This document shows positions 49,601 through 56,534 of a stretch of DNA of 64,000 bases, one piece after another. The DNA is from Siderastrea siderea (taxonomy: Eukaryota; Cnidaria; Anthozoa; Scleractinia; Rhizangiidae), in the NCBI GenBank assembly GCA_964030785.1, contig OZ034970.1, positions 22,390,634-22,454,633 on the forward strand, read 5' to 3'. The position numbers and the translations under genes are program-made. The notes under the pieces were generated by a model that searched no databases, was not told where the DNA came from, and worked only from the letters and a program-made list of their open reading frames with translations. The first letter of the stretch is position 1. Each line of letters starts with the position of its first letter.

Positions 49601-51610
49601 CTCTTACTTATATACATATCACAACAAGTTCTAGAAACTTCTACGAAATCTATTTTTAGTAACATTACATTATAACTTACTATCTAAAGAAATCATATAA
49701 TCATTTAAATGACTAAGCACTTTATAATGTTCTAGAGAGTTCTATGGAATGTTCCGGAGGGTTCTGAGTAATACTAGACAATTTTCGTAACAATGTGCCT
49801 GCGCGCTTGCAACGCTAGCGACCTACCTTTTGTCCCTGTCGCGCTAGTGACAAACGTTTCTGTTTTTTTTGGGGGGGGAGGGGGTTGGACTGGACACGCT
49901 ACCCAATAGCCAGGTTCTCGTGAGTTTTTTTTTTTCGATCGATCTTTCTCTCACCTCTCACCCCTTCCCCCACCATCATCATTGGATATGGCAAGATAGA
50001 CCACGATACTGGTGCTAAATTATTTGACAACTACTTTTGTTGTCATTGTTGTCTTCAATCCCTGTTTTTCGAACCCACGTCAAATCAATGGAACATGCAG
50101 TAGAGGCCCGGATGAAAGTTTCGATTGCACCTGTCGGGTGGGATATTTGCCGCCTCTTTGTAGAGGTAAGTAATGGCAGTACTATCCGTCTAAAACCCTG
50201 AAACAGGCGAGGAATGAATTAAAAGTGAGTGCGAAAAGCAAAAAAAAAAAAAGATCCACACTCTCCAGAGACCAGCTCTAATTGATATCAACTCCGGTTG
50301 GTGGTTTGAAGGCCAAACTCTGGGAAACTAAGATTTTTAGTTGGTTATATATTACAACAAATAAAACTCTGACCAAGTGTCACGGCTAAACGATATTTCT
50401 AGTGTTTTGAGCCACTTAAATCTTGTGGCTCTATTAAATACATTTGAGGTCTCCGCCCGTGACCTTTTGTGTACCAAAAAGCCTCATACGTCGTTGAGTC
50501 CAAATTGACTGCATATTTTTGAGTTACAAAAGCAGCTAACCATAACAAAGACCGTTTTAAAATGCCATATTCTTACAAATTTTCGCCCGTACTTAACTTC
50601 GCGAGGAATTGCGAAAATTAATACTTGCGAAAAAAGAGTGCGCGAAAAGTAAACACGCGAAATTTAGTACCATCAAGAGAAAATGAGGGGACAGAGAGGG
50701 ACACTGCCAGCCCAGGCTTTGGGATATGTCAAGTTCGGTAAAGTTATTTTTAGACGGCCATTTGAAGCGGAAGTCCGTTTTCTGGACGTCCGCATAAAGG
50801 CAACCTCGATCTGGCGTTTGAAGAACCATTCAAAATTTTGCTTGTAATGGCGGACCAAGTGGTGTTACGTTTTGTCGATGAAAACGACTTCGAAAAACAA
50901 GGGAAATGGTATTTATGCGGACGTTTCAGGAAACAGGCTTCCGTTGAAAAGCCAGTCTATAAATAACTTTTGTGGAATTGACATATCCCAGCCAACGCCC
51001 TCAGAGTCCCTCTCTGTCCCCTTATTTTCTCTTGGTACCATATTATAAAAGAAAACAATAGATGAATTTTTAGATGTTGTGAGTCACGGGCTTGTTGGTA
51101 ATCGTTCTTTGTTAAAACTCTTTCTTGTTTGGACTAGCACTCTTCCTCCGACATACAGTTTTCAATTACCCTCAGAGTGTACAGTTAGTTTGTGAAAATT
51201 CTCTTTCTGTGAACCAGGGTTTGGGAGACTAAAGCAATGGCAAAAGCGTGAAATTAAATTAAAAACGCTCGTGTAAACTTTTTTCCTGGAATCGCGAAAA
51301 TTGAGTACCCGCGAAATACAGCTAACGAATTTTCGCAAAAGTAAATAAGAGCGAAAATTAGTAAGAATAAGGTACTGAACTTTAGAACCTGTATTCCAAG
51401 AGCTCTTTGAAGAGCTCTCCTCAAATATTTCCGGGATAAGTAAGCAATTCTTTTCATATTTTGTGATAAGCACAAACCATGTCTTGATTGTACAGTTAAT
51501 CAGAACATACCTGTGTGTGGCTCCTCGATTTCGTGTACGGCGTTTACCGGCCTTGCCAAGCAGTCAGTCAGGAGGACGACCAAGAGAACCACAGAGTTCC
51601 TTAAATACAT
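28914..51610 (-). CDS. Secreted multidomain astacin metalloprotease (astacin-TSP1x2-MAM-ShKTx5), 19 coding exons
   Basis: Zinc endopeptidase predicted to be secreted and active outside the cell. I rebuild it from GT/AG borders as complement of 51511-51610, 42871-42933, 41681-41833, 41257-41442, 40315-40429, 39619-39731, 39390-39461, 37954-38175, 37250-37423, 36522-36701, 35988-36119, 35455-35720, 34885-34966, 34523-34630, 34302-34412, 33465-33497, 32920-33048, 30431-30538 and 28914-29023. The phases agree throughout and sum to 2457 nt, 818 residues plus TAA. Order: signal peptide 1-24, propeptide 25-152, astacin about 153-341, TSP1 342-399 and 400-459, MAM 460-619, ShKT 620-655 and 656-692, Pro/Thr/Ser linker 693-703, then three ShKT to 818. 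Zinc ligands are H237, H241, H247 and Y296. Cnidarian astacins with ShKT tails serve in development and in venom; which applies here is not shown. Least certain are exon 1 (8.6-kb intron), exon 5's acceptor and the mini-exon at 33465. Confidence 0.88.
29382..30268. mobile_element. 887-bp Harbinger-like MITE in the last astacin intron
   Basis: The ends GGGAAGGTACGTTTTTCTTG and its complement are flanked by TAA on both sides, a 3-bp target duplication as made by PIF/Harbinger elements. Inverted similarity continues through a G-rich stretch (GAGGGCTGGGG). No transposase frame was seen. Confidence 0.65.
31177..32504. mobile_element. 1.33-kb foldback element with 10-bp target duplication, carrying an exon-like module
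   Basis: The ends GGATGTTACTAAAACGGGGA and its complement are flanked by GGCTAAGCAC on both sides. The arms (about 31177-31790 and 31862-32504) are inverted copies; the loop is about 70 bp. Just inside each end is a GGGGAAT tandem tract. The long target duplication and long arms fit a Mutator-like or foldback family. The arms contain spliced-looking coding segments. It lies in the intron between the third and fourth ShKT exons of the astacin gene. Confidence 0.75.
31271..31631 (+). pseudogene. Three-exon module inside the foldback element (left arm)
   Basis: Segments 31271-31331, 31420-31471 and 31569-31631 are bounded by gtaaga, tttgcag, gttggt, ttttag and gtatga, and join in one frame: LESAQYGEETRTARGKRKMEG, SESDDDVKDHELIVIDS, DETVAEDDSMFAIARMNLCLR. 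The protein is acidic, with a basic KRKM patch, and is not recognised. The inverted copy (32427 leftward, minus) has an ATG where this one has ACG, but stops in the second exon. Neither arm is a complete gene. Confidence 0.4.
33274..33307 (+). repeat. G-rich tract in astacin intron
   Basis: A run of about 30 almost uninterrupted G on the plus strand (C on the transcribed gene's sense strand), between exon 17 and the 33-bp mini-exon. Confidence 0.8.
33881..33932 (+). repeat. (TGTAA)n pentanucleotide microsatellite
   Basis: About ten perfect units in an intron of the astacin gene. Confidence 0.9.
34181..34262 (+). repeat. Compound trinucleotide microsatellite (AGT)n(AGA)n(ACA)n
   Basis: Three adjoining trinucleotide tracts lie 40 bp downstream, in gene direction, of the exon encoding the second ShKT domain (exon 15). 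Long poly-Leu, poly-Phe/Tyr and poly-Arg/Thr frames over it are artefacts of the repeat. Confidence 0.9.
34640..34693 (+). repeat. (AAAT)n tetranucleotide microsatellite
   Basis: About 13 units in the intron directly before ShKT exon 14, which starts only about 10 bp away. It lies within or beside the polypyrimidine and branch-point region of that intron. Confidence 0.9.
34885..36119 (-). CDS. Astacin gene exons 11-13: MAM domain
   Basis: Three exons encode about 160 residues. They begin with TDFERGMGMW, equivalent to the DFE...CGW start of MAM domains, have GPSADHTTGTG at the exon 11/12 border, and end with the typical SDIAIDDVYIDAELC strand. MAM domains mediate adhesion and dimerisation in meprins, which are also astacins, so the combination has precedent. 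The junction between exons 12 and 13 is phase 0, the only internal exception in the TSP1-to-ShKT part of the gene; it lies inside the domain rather than at its edge. Confidence 0.85.
36522..37423 (-). CDS. Astacin gene exons 9-10: two thrombospondin type-1 repeats
   Basis: Each exon encodes one TSP1 module and has phase-1 borders. Exon 9 has WTQWSRFTPC, two further closely spaced Cys and a C-terminal CGSHECPG. Exon 10 has WGRWSAWTKCDAQC followed by RSRIRVC and ends CTTRRCNLG. The WxxW tryptophans are of the kind that are C-mannosylated in this family. TSP1 modules commonly bind matrix glycosaminoglycans, so these probably place the protease on extracellular matrix (inference). Confidence 0.88.
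37954..40429 (-). CDS. Astacin gene exons 5-8: catalytic zinc-protease core
   Basis: Residues 168-341. Exon 5 carries HTCLRFVPY, exon 6 the zinc helix HELLHALG, exon 7 FFHEQAREDRD, and exon 8 the Met-turn SIMHY with the tyrosine ligand. The four cysteines of the family (C186, C207, C229, C340) are present, so both astacin disulfides can form, and every catalytic residue is intact. For exon 5 I chose the acceptor after ctccttcttaatctag: it restores phase and gives 24 residues between IPY and the first Cys, as in crayfish astacin. An acceptor nearer AGGAAAC would create a stop or a shorter loop. Confidence 0.88.
38465..38604. mobile_element. 140-bp MITE in astacin intron 7
   Basis: CCAGTTGTTCAAAAGTTGGA and its complement form the ends, with nested GGATAGCGCTATCC palindromes, so the whole element folds on itself. 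Confidence 0.75.
39033..39112. repeat. Small foldback repeat
   Basis: AACAATTATTCGCCTCAG is mirrored by CTGAGGCAAACAATTGTT with TATTCGCC/GGCAAAC differences. It lies next to ATATAT-rich sequence in an astacin intron. Confidence 0.45.
41257..42933 (-). CDS. Astacin gene exons 2-4: propeptide and activation site
   Basis: These three phase-1 exons encode residues 34-167. Exon 3 is rich in Gln and Lys and probably helical. Exon 4 has FFFDQGDM (residues 109-116), resembling the FxGD aspartate switch by which astacin propeptides block the active zinc. It then has a basic RSRKR stretch ending at residue 152, directly before LW, where the mature astacin domain normally starts, so a furin-type protease could activate it. 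Two cysteines (C120, C132) in the propeptide are unusual. The mature N-terminus ends in TIPYRI, the first conserved strand. Confidence 0.82.
44036..44607 (-). mobile_element. Insertion ending in a hammerhead-bearing repeat, Penelope- or retrozyme-like
   Basis: Absent from the equivalent place in the duplicate at about 1706. Its right end reads CCGTAAAGAGATTGAAAG followed by CTGACGTTTCGAGCG, a repeat end I associate with Penelope-like elements in many animals. The body has no recognisable reverse transcriptase or GIY-YIG sequence, so it is a short relic. Confidence 0.45.
44563..44607 (-). ncRNA. Hammerhead ribozyme-like motif (minimal type I)
   Basis: On the minus strand: a GCT stem I strand, the core CTGACGA, a stem II GGGC-TGAC-GCTC, GAAA, then ACGTC with cleavage predicted after GTC, and AGC closing stem I; outer AUU/AAU pairs extend stem I. 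Stem III has no loop (palindromic ACGT), and one extra A follows CTGACGA. That is the minimal form that works better as a dimer in Penelope-like elements and newt satellite. Activity is not shown. Confidence 0.4.
44737..46719 (+). mobile_element. Non-autonomous hAT transposon, 1983 bp
   Basis: The terminal inverted repeats CAGGCCCGTAACCAGG and its complement are flanked by CGGTT. The 5-bp target duplication is confirmed by the uninterrupted duplicate at about 1834. It carries broken pieces of transposase and is far shorter than an autonomous hAT, so it is an internally deleted copy. Confidence 0.75.
45191..46476 (+). pseudogene. hAT transposase remnants (ZMYM1/TTF-type-like)
   Basis: An N-terminal piece, 45191-45499 (MGRREQENRKRKASAKSLQS), a middle piece, 45657-45974, and a C-terminal piece ending at 46476 with ERLSSLALMHIHDQV, then VNLFATKHPQRLELGTIL. 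The last is the hAT dimerisation motif. The catalytic centre between them has been deleted. Confidence 0.6.
46804..47302 (-). repeat. 3' LTR of the gag-protease element
   Basis: Same 499 bp as the other LTR. The polypurine tract GAGAGGGGG followed by TTA abuts it on the minus strand. The ATGTG target copy is at 46799-46803. Confidence 0.9.
47442..49145 (-). CDS. Gag-protease polyprotein of the LTR retrotransposon (567 aa, intact)
   Basis: Residues about 20-130 form a highly charged Glu/Arg-rich coiled coil. About 155-315 is a gag capsid-like, SCAN-like helical region (LEAYLQRFERFA, ALLSGRALDVYSRLS, LKRY-like KRYDLTEDGYRRKF, QFINSCPKELAVHLRE). Two CCHC knuckles follow (CFKCNGRGHKSFNC and CYLCNKQGHEARNC). 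The last part has an aspartic protease active site in a VLRDTGCSGIVV context. The frame is open with no damage and stops at 47442; the polymerase part is simply missing. The start Met is the first in frame after the LTR leader. It is the product of a transposable element rather than a host gene, probably Ty3/gypsy-like. Confidence 0.85.
   Translation of the reverse strand: MEKLVQLGKEMGLEGAKLLAFVENQQKLEEERRREEHKRRKEAEEREEERRREQEERVEKRRQLEEERRKEEEEKEERRRREDEEREARRQERELRKLEMEAELLKQKEAMEAAKREHELELARLGQEHNLTDRVPNREDQAKTPKLPSFVDGRDDLEAYLQRFERFATNAKWEKTGWATKLSALLSGRALDVYSRLSEEAAVDYDQVKLALMKRYDLTEDGYRRKFRLSKPESDESPDQFIVRLTKYLMRWIGLSKTTESFEGLRDLIVKEQFINSCPKELAVHLRERAPENLDQIAKIADQYLEAHGKHLFNPVKNEAPEETDDVEPERTLSDSSTVRCFKCNGRGHKSFNCLNGVRKCYLCNKQGHEARNCKSIGQRPGGQTKISNPAPRNHISAGCLVQSPLVRATKEELESCIQDNQLMLACGKSVPVVSSVCVQPLAEAWMPVVKGKVGNTSVNVLRDTGCSGIVVKKELVAEDQYTGENNHMVLIDGTVRKVPVARIYVDTPYLTGIVEAQCLPHAIYDLVIGNVPGARAADDPSHSQETDTSKRSAEAQLKLPKDAAPD
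49294..49792 (-). repeat. 5' LTR of the gag-protease element
   Basis: TG...CA ends. It carries several internal copies of a cggcacacagccacttcact-type 30-bp unit, plus a TATA-like tatatac stretch. No difference from the other LTR was found on reading through both. Confidence 0.9.
50003..50165 (+). pseudogene. EGF-like exon, second copy, start codon lost (ATG to ACG)
   Basis: The six-cysteine EGF-like frame and the gtaagt donor at 50166 are kept, but the start codon of the other copy is ACG here. It lies in intron 1 of the astacin gene, on the opposite strand. It may be dead, or may be used as an internal exon if an upstream acceptor exists; I see no AG-bearing polypyrimidine tract directly before NPC. 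Confidence 0.4.
50674..51034. mobile_element. 361-bp MITE with 33-bp inverted ends
   Basis: CAAGAGAAAATGAGGGGACA at the left is mirrored at the right with one to two mismatches. GTACCAT flanks both sides, and the duplicate at about 2777 has a single copy of it (gtaccgt). The 7-bp target duplication does not settle the family. Confidence 0.75.
51511..51610 (-). CDS. Astacin gene exon 1: signal peptide and start codon
   Basis: The minus strand encodes a 33-residue start beginning MYLRNSV, with a Leu/Val-rich core and a likely signal cleavage after about residue 24 (PVNA). It ends in phase 1 before the donor gtatgt, which fits the phase-1 exon at 42933. The same exon, also 100 bp, occurs at 3242-3341, which supports its being real coding sequence. 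The 8.6-kb intron after it is filled with mobile elements, so a missed small exon is possible, though the phase joins cleanly. Confidence 0.7.
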
Positions 51611-51760
51611 TTCAACGAAGTTATTTTTCTTGTTTGTAGCATAGTTATATTTCCAGCGATTTAACCCGCTCAACTTTAGAGTGGTCTGACATGCACAGTC
51701 GCTTCTCAATTCATTGGTTGTTTGCGTGTTTTATAAAACGCCTCCATAGCGGGTCACATT
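51611..51760 (-). promoter_or_regulatory. Putative core promoter of the astacin gene
   Basis: About 120 bp upstream of the start codon the minus strand has a TATA-like GTTTTATAAAAC (about 51728-51739), with CCAAT between it and the start. The whole block is conserved in the duplicate upstream of 3341, including the TATA-like box (about 3469-3480). Conservation is partly just recent duplication, so function is inferred. Confidence 0.4.
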
Positions 51761-51904
51761 GATTGATAACTGAATTAAGTTTTCAGACTAACCCATTGGA
51801 CCGTGCGACTGACGATGTTTTTGGCTTTGCTTATTTAAATTGCTTTAACTTGTTCTTAGACGCCAAATAGGAAACGCTAAACAAGAACAATGTAACTTAC
51901 ATAA

Positions 51905-54440
51905 CGAGCAAGACGTTCTCAGCAACCAAAAAATACCTTGGGATCCCGCTGAGATACCAGACTTTTAGTCAGGTATCTCTACGTGAAGCCCAGTGACTTA
52001 CTAGCATTCCATTGTAATTAATTCTGTTTTGATGATCGTTTCTGTTCAACTTAGGCGTTAATTTTCGCGCGAATGTGTTATAATCTTTAGCGTGAAATTC
52101 ATTTTAAAATTGCTTGTTTTTAATTTTATATTCTACTTTTGTTAATGGCGTTTGAGAGATATATATAAACAAGTTTTAACTGCGGTTTTTATACCTAATC
52201 GTACCTTTTCGGTACGCTTCGGCGGCATATCAGGCGAGTTTGGTCGAGCCGTGGTTTGTATTTTGGCGAGACGTAGTCGAGCCAAAATACCCATGGTGAG
52301 ACCAAACGAGCTTGATATGCTGCCGAAGCGTACTAAAAAAAGGTGCGATTAGGTATTTACCGTACCCAAATTCGTCTTAAAACCCGGCTTTTTTTTTAGT
52401 TACCGTGATCAGTCAGGCGTTGTAGAGCGACACGTATTTACACTTCTCTGGTCGTCAATACTCTTCTCCAACTCCTCATCTGCCATTTTATTTAATTCTT
52501 TTGTTTGGAGTTTCATTTTCTGAATCTTGGAAGTCCAAATTAAGAAAGAAATTTGGAAAATCCGGCTCCATTGTGAAACCAAAAAAGTTTCAGCGCTGTC
52601 CGTAAAGTTCACTCGAGTGCCCGCCAGTGTAGCCGCTTCCAATTTTGGCGCGAAATTGTGTTTTTCTTTTCTCTCTTACCGTTAAACAAATTACTTTCTC
52701 GTTTAACAAATGTAATAGTTTTACGTTTCGTTGTATTTCTGTTGTAATTTTCGCCTCTTAAGTCTGCAAAAAAATGCAAGTTTCACAAACTGTCCATGAT
52801 ATCGTAGGATATCAGGTCAGTGACTTGATATCGTAGAAAATCATGACAGTAAACAAGGCTTCTGATTGGCTAATTGGCAGGAAACGCTTTTTTAGAAAAG
52901 TGTAGCTTTGAAGAAGAAAAATTTAGGCTGTTAATCACGCGACGGAGTTCCATCGGCAAATTGAAAAAACTGCACTGTAATTTAAAATTGTATCCCACTT
53001 CACTCGATCGGCTAGGCTCGATTTCTGCCGCTCCCTCACAGCGGCTGGTAATCGAGCCTATCGATCGGCCAAACCTGAAACAAACCTGAAACGGGGATAT
53101 CTTCTGGATTTCTTCCAGAGCAGCTAACAATATCCTTTTCCGGTAGGAAATTTATACCGCGTTTACATATTCCACTATAACGAAGATGCAAGCCTTCTGC
53201 CATGAAATAGTAAAACATGTATAAAGACCTATGGTACCGACATAGGATTTTAGATCAGTATCTAGACTACGCGCAGTCTCTATTCACTCAAGATTAGTCA
53301 AACAATCATCATAATGCGCGCACCATGTTTTCACTCCAAAGGCCATTTTCGTGCCCGCTCGCGTCTCTCGCGTGTCCTTTATGCTTTGTCTTCTCGTACA
53401 CTTGCCAGTATCATGTACAAAATAAATACAGGGCGAACCAAAATGAACTTACACCGGTTTGAAAGTCGCACCGGCATTAGCCCCTCAAATTTTATTCCGG
53501 TTCCATCTTGCGAAATACGGACAGCATACGCTAGCGCAGGGCTCCTTGCTAGCGAAGTGTTTTTTGGTTCTTTTGGTACACAGAAAAATAGGCACAAGCA
53601 TCAGAAAAAAAGAAATTTTCAGTCAAAAAAAGTGAACATTTAACAGGCGGGTGTCAAATACACAGGCTTTTCGTACGAATATAAAATAAGACAATAATTC
53701 CAAATCGTTTTTTCGTTTTTTGGCAGGCGATTTTCGCGCTCGCTGCCGGTGTGTTGTTTTTGCTCTATTATCCCTGAAAGGAGACTGAGACTTCTAGCGA
53801 ACGGACGGAACTTTTATCTTATCTAAAGAAAGCGATCGAAGGAATAACTTACCTCGGTTTGCAGTTATTTCGCTAGACTACCAGCTACATGTTACGGTCG
53901 ATTCGCTGCATAGCTGAAGACGTTTTGCTGTAGTGATCTTTAGTCCGTGCCGCATTGTTTGTAGGTAATCTTCGCCGTCATCACGTTTGCTTGCCTTAGA
54001 TTTGCAACGCAGAATGTCAAAAACAACACCGCATAAGAAACAACTCTTCTTTGTTAACTCTCCGATCAGGAAGACTAGAAAGCCCACAACGTCTGCGAGC
54101 TGATACTTGTAGCCACTTCGTTCAAAAACGTGCCAGTGAACGGGCTACACTGAAACGCCACATTTCACAGATCTAATTTAGCAGCTGGATGAAGTGCTTG
54201 TAGACATTCCAACCCGCCAATTAACGAAAGTAGCCATTTGCAGAAGGAAAGGAGTAAAGGATTAAGTAATCGAATTTTCCCGCCCTGGTCAAAACAATTA
54301 TGAAATCTAACCTTTTTAGAATTGTCAAAAGAGCCCTATTGAAACGCTGCGAGAGTGAAACCGCAAGCCGAATACCATAACGTTACCAGACCTTGCGAAT
54401 TTTTAAACTTCCGGTTCTCTCTGCTCGTGACTCTTTTCCA
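51905..54440. other. 2.5-kb block present only in copy 2 of the duplication
   Basis: The duplicate passes directly from caatgtcactt to cagacagtaattttgac (about 3630-3650), so this block was inserted here or lost there. It holds a foldback MITE at 52192 and a minus frame at 52409-52642 whose second half reads MADEELEKSIDDQRSVNTC. That resembles the N-terminus of the DUF3504/Crypton-like recombinase proteins common in cnidarian genomes, though only a fragment is present. No inverted ends or target duplication were found for the whole block. Confidence 0.4.
52192..52355. mobile_element. 164-bp foldback MITE
   Basis: TACCTAATCGTACCTTTT and CGCTTCGGCGGCATATCA at the left are mirrored at the right (TGATATGCTGCCGAAGCG, AAAAGGTGCGATTAGGTA), with a short loop containing a second small palindrome. 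Confidence 0.75.
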
Positions 54441-55373
54441 GACACTAATTTTGACTACCTGCATATTGATTTTTTGATGCCGATGGCAATAAAGTTCGTG
54501 TTCCAGAAGAAAAATCACCGTAGCGGATAAAAAGTCCAAATATTCAAACACAATCAACTGTTAAATTACGCTAATCAAAAGAAGAAATTCATAATATTGA
54601 TATCAAGTACCGTAGCTAAATAAAACACTGTTGACTTAATTAACAAATACTCGTGAAAAAAAAAAAATTTCACAGTATCAAGTTCGGTCACCATCATTCT
54701 ACCCTAGGTGTCGGAGGCCTTCTCATGGTCTCCTCCCTCCCATACAACACGCCTCTTATGTTATGGCCGACCAGACTTCCTGCGAAAGCGTGCCGCGAGA
54801 AAACCTCTGGCACCCAGGTTACCATCGTTAATAAGTCATCACCAGACAATTTGATTCAATCAAATAGGACATATAAACCAAACCAAAACTCGCATTTATG
54901 GATGAATTTATTTGTGGCAAGGTCCGCTTGAGGTGTAATTCATCAGTTATTTCCAGCATTTCCCATCCCTCCCCCCCGGGCCCACCCCCGTACATTAGGA
55001 TTTTTTGTAAATAAACCGGCAAATGCCCCACGGCGGGGACGAACGAGCTGTTCAAATGTACCGCATTATAGGTAAAAAAAGTTTATTCCTTAGTTTTCGT
55101 GCTTATCTTCATTCTAATCAAAGCTAAGTTAGGCCAAACTAAACCTCAAAAGCCTTATTTCTCTTTAGTGCTCCAAGACAACTTTCTCCAAAATTCTGCT
55201 ATTAGCAACTCCTTAGCAACGGCTCTGGGTCTGTAGTTAAGTTTGATCCTTCTTAAAGTCTGAACATCACACCAGTGAATGGTTCAAGCAAGGAAGCTTG
55301 AAAACTACTCCCTATACGGCATCACAGAGCTTTATGGCTTATGTGGGCAACGTCTCCAAAGGGACGACAGGAA

Positions 55374-55374
<1 letters not shown>

Positions 55375-55432
<58 letters not shown>
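55375..55432 (+). repeat. (GAT)n trinucleotide microsatellite
   Basis: About 19 perfect units just beyond the right end of the segmental duplication. Confidence 0.9.
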
Positions 55433-55433
<1 letters not shown>

Positions 55434-55538
55434 CATGTATGCATGCTAGGACGTCTATGTTGCATACAACTGTGAAGATTCCCTGCAGGTGTGTTACATA
55501 AGGTATAAACTGGCTATTTGAAGTTCCCGCCTTTTCTC

Positions 55539-55546
55539 TGACGTCA
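55539..55546. promoter_or_regulatory. CRE/ATF-type site TGACGTCA
   Basis: A perfect palindromic cAMP-response element lies about 100 bp upstream of an ATG in a good start context (ccaaaATGGCG at 55645). Another TGACGTCA at 59703-59710 has no gene near it, so chance occurrence cannot be excluded. Confidence 0.3.
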
Positions 55547-55644
55547 CCTCCGCTGGCTAGCTTTGCTTCGTGAAATTTTAGGGCGGCAGCGAAAATGCAA
55601 AAATTACAGTGAAAAACCTGGCTGGAACTTTGAGAAGTTCCAAA

Positions 55645-55833
55645 ATGGCGACTCTCTCAGTTGATGCGGATATCGTTTATCAGACAAAAAACAAGGAAAG
55701 AAAAGCATTAATCCAAATTTCACTCTTATATGAGTACTTTCCATTGAAAGTCTTACTTTCTACTTTCAATAACTTTTCGGTAAAAACAAATCAAAGCTTT
55801 ACGCAAAACAATGATATTCCCCTGTTGGGATGA
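55645..55833 (+). CDS. Possible first exon or small ORF (MATLSVDADIV...)
   Basis: The start codon context is favourable and a CRE-like site is upstream. The frame runs 62 codons to a stop, with a possible donor (ttttcg|gtaaaa) at about 55780. That phase does not match the exon at 56083, so the two are not shown to belong together. No motif was recognised. Confidence 0.25.
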   Translation: MATLSVDADIVYQTKNKERKALIQISLLYEYFPLKVLLSTFNNFSVKTNQSFTQNNDIPLLG

Positions 55834-56082
55834 GGGTTTCAAAGTTGATTCCTTAATTTAATATTTCTGTAAGCTTGTTATGAGATATCAGCGTTTGTTC
55901 TTCATGCTCTTTTTTAATGATAAAATGTAAGTCCTGTATTATCGCTAGTCTATCCTTTTTCTCTACTGTTGGCTAACGGCTCTTTCTGTTTGTAAACTAA
56001 TTCTCAAACAATTGGTAACGTTAGACCTGGTCATTCTCCAAACAATGTCGTCAAGAGTCAGAGCTTAGCCTTACTTTTCAAG

Positions 56083-56368
56083 AAAATTCATTCCAGTTGA
56101 ATTCGTACGGTGTAAAATTTATCATGCCCTGTTTGATAAGCCAGATGACAGTGGTCAAGTATTTATCATGATCACTACCGAGGGTAGTGAAATTCGCATC
56201 AGAAAAACACCGTTCAAGGATCCTCGTTTGAATGATCACACAATAGAGGAACTTATACAAACTGCTTTTCATGGCTCAAAAGTAATCTTGGTTTCCCTGA
56301 ACAAAGATGAACCACTCCCCACTTTGAACGAATGGCCGGTTGCGGAAGTCATCTCTACAGTCAATTGA
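56083..56368 (+). CDS. Candidate terminal exon of an unknown plus-strand gene
   Basis: Starts after the acceptor ccttacttttcaag and is open for 94 codons to TGA. The middle reads DDSGQVFIMITTEGSEIRIRK, then DPRLNDHTIEELIQTAFHG, KVILVSLNKDEPLPTLNEW. The sequence is compositionally protein-like and not obviously repetitive, but the family is not recognised. It ends 117 bp before the stop codon of the oppositely oriented GPCR, so the two would be tail-to-tail. Confidence 0.4.
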
Positions 56369-56484
56369 ATAGTGTGTGTTCGGAAAGGATTGCTGTTACC
56401 TAAAGTTTTTGTTCTGTCTCAGTCTCTCGCAACTGATCCGTAGTCGTCTTTTTAAGAAGGTGACGACGACGACGGCGACGACGA

Positions 56485-56500
56485 CTACGACGACGATGAC

Positions 56501-56534
<34 letters not shown>

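Larger units (their letters stand above)
46804..49792 (-). mobile_element. Young gag-protease-only LTR retrotransposon, 2989 bp
   Basis: Two 499-bp LTRs (TGTTACG...CGTAACA) look identical and are flanked by ATGTG on both sides; the duplicate at about 1921 shows the empty site. Read on the minus strand, the sequence after the 5' LTR is TT followed by TGGGGGCCTGTCCTGAG, a primer-binding site resembling the tRNA-Pro type. A polypurine tract GAGAGGGGG precedes the 3' LTR. The inner 2 kb encodes only gag and protease; reverse transcriptase, RNase H and integrase are absent, so it depends on a partner element. It lies in intron 1 of the astacin gene, in the same orientation as the gene. Confidence 0.92.
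43896..55352. repeat. Segmental duplication, copy 2 (interrupted by insertions)
   Basis: Same order as 1554-4413 but split by a repeat-end insertion (about 44036-44605), a hAT relic (44737-46719), an LTR element (46804-49792), a MITE (50674-51034) and a 2.5-kb block (about 51905-54440). The sequence between the insertions matches copy 1 closely, with point differences and small indels. Confidence 0.8.

Noticed and set aside
55298..55501. Frame with a run of Asp
   Set aside because: Produced by the (GAT)n microsatellite, with no supporting motif.
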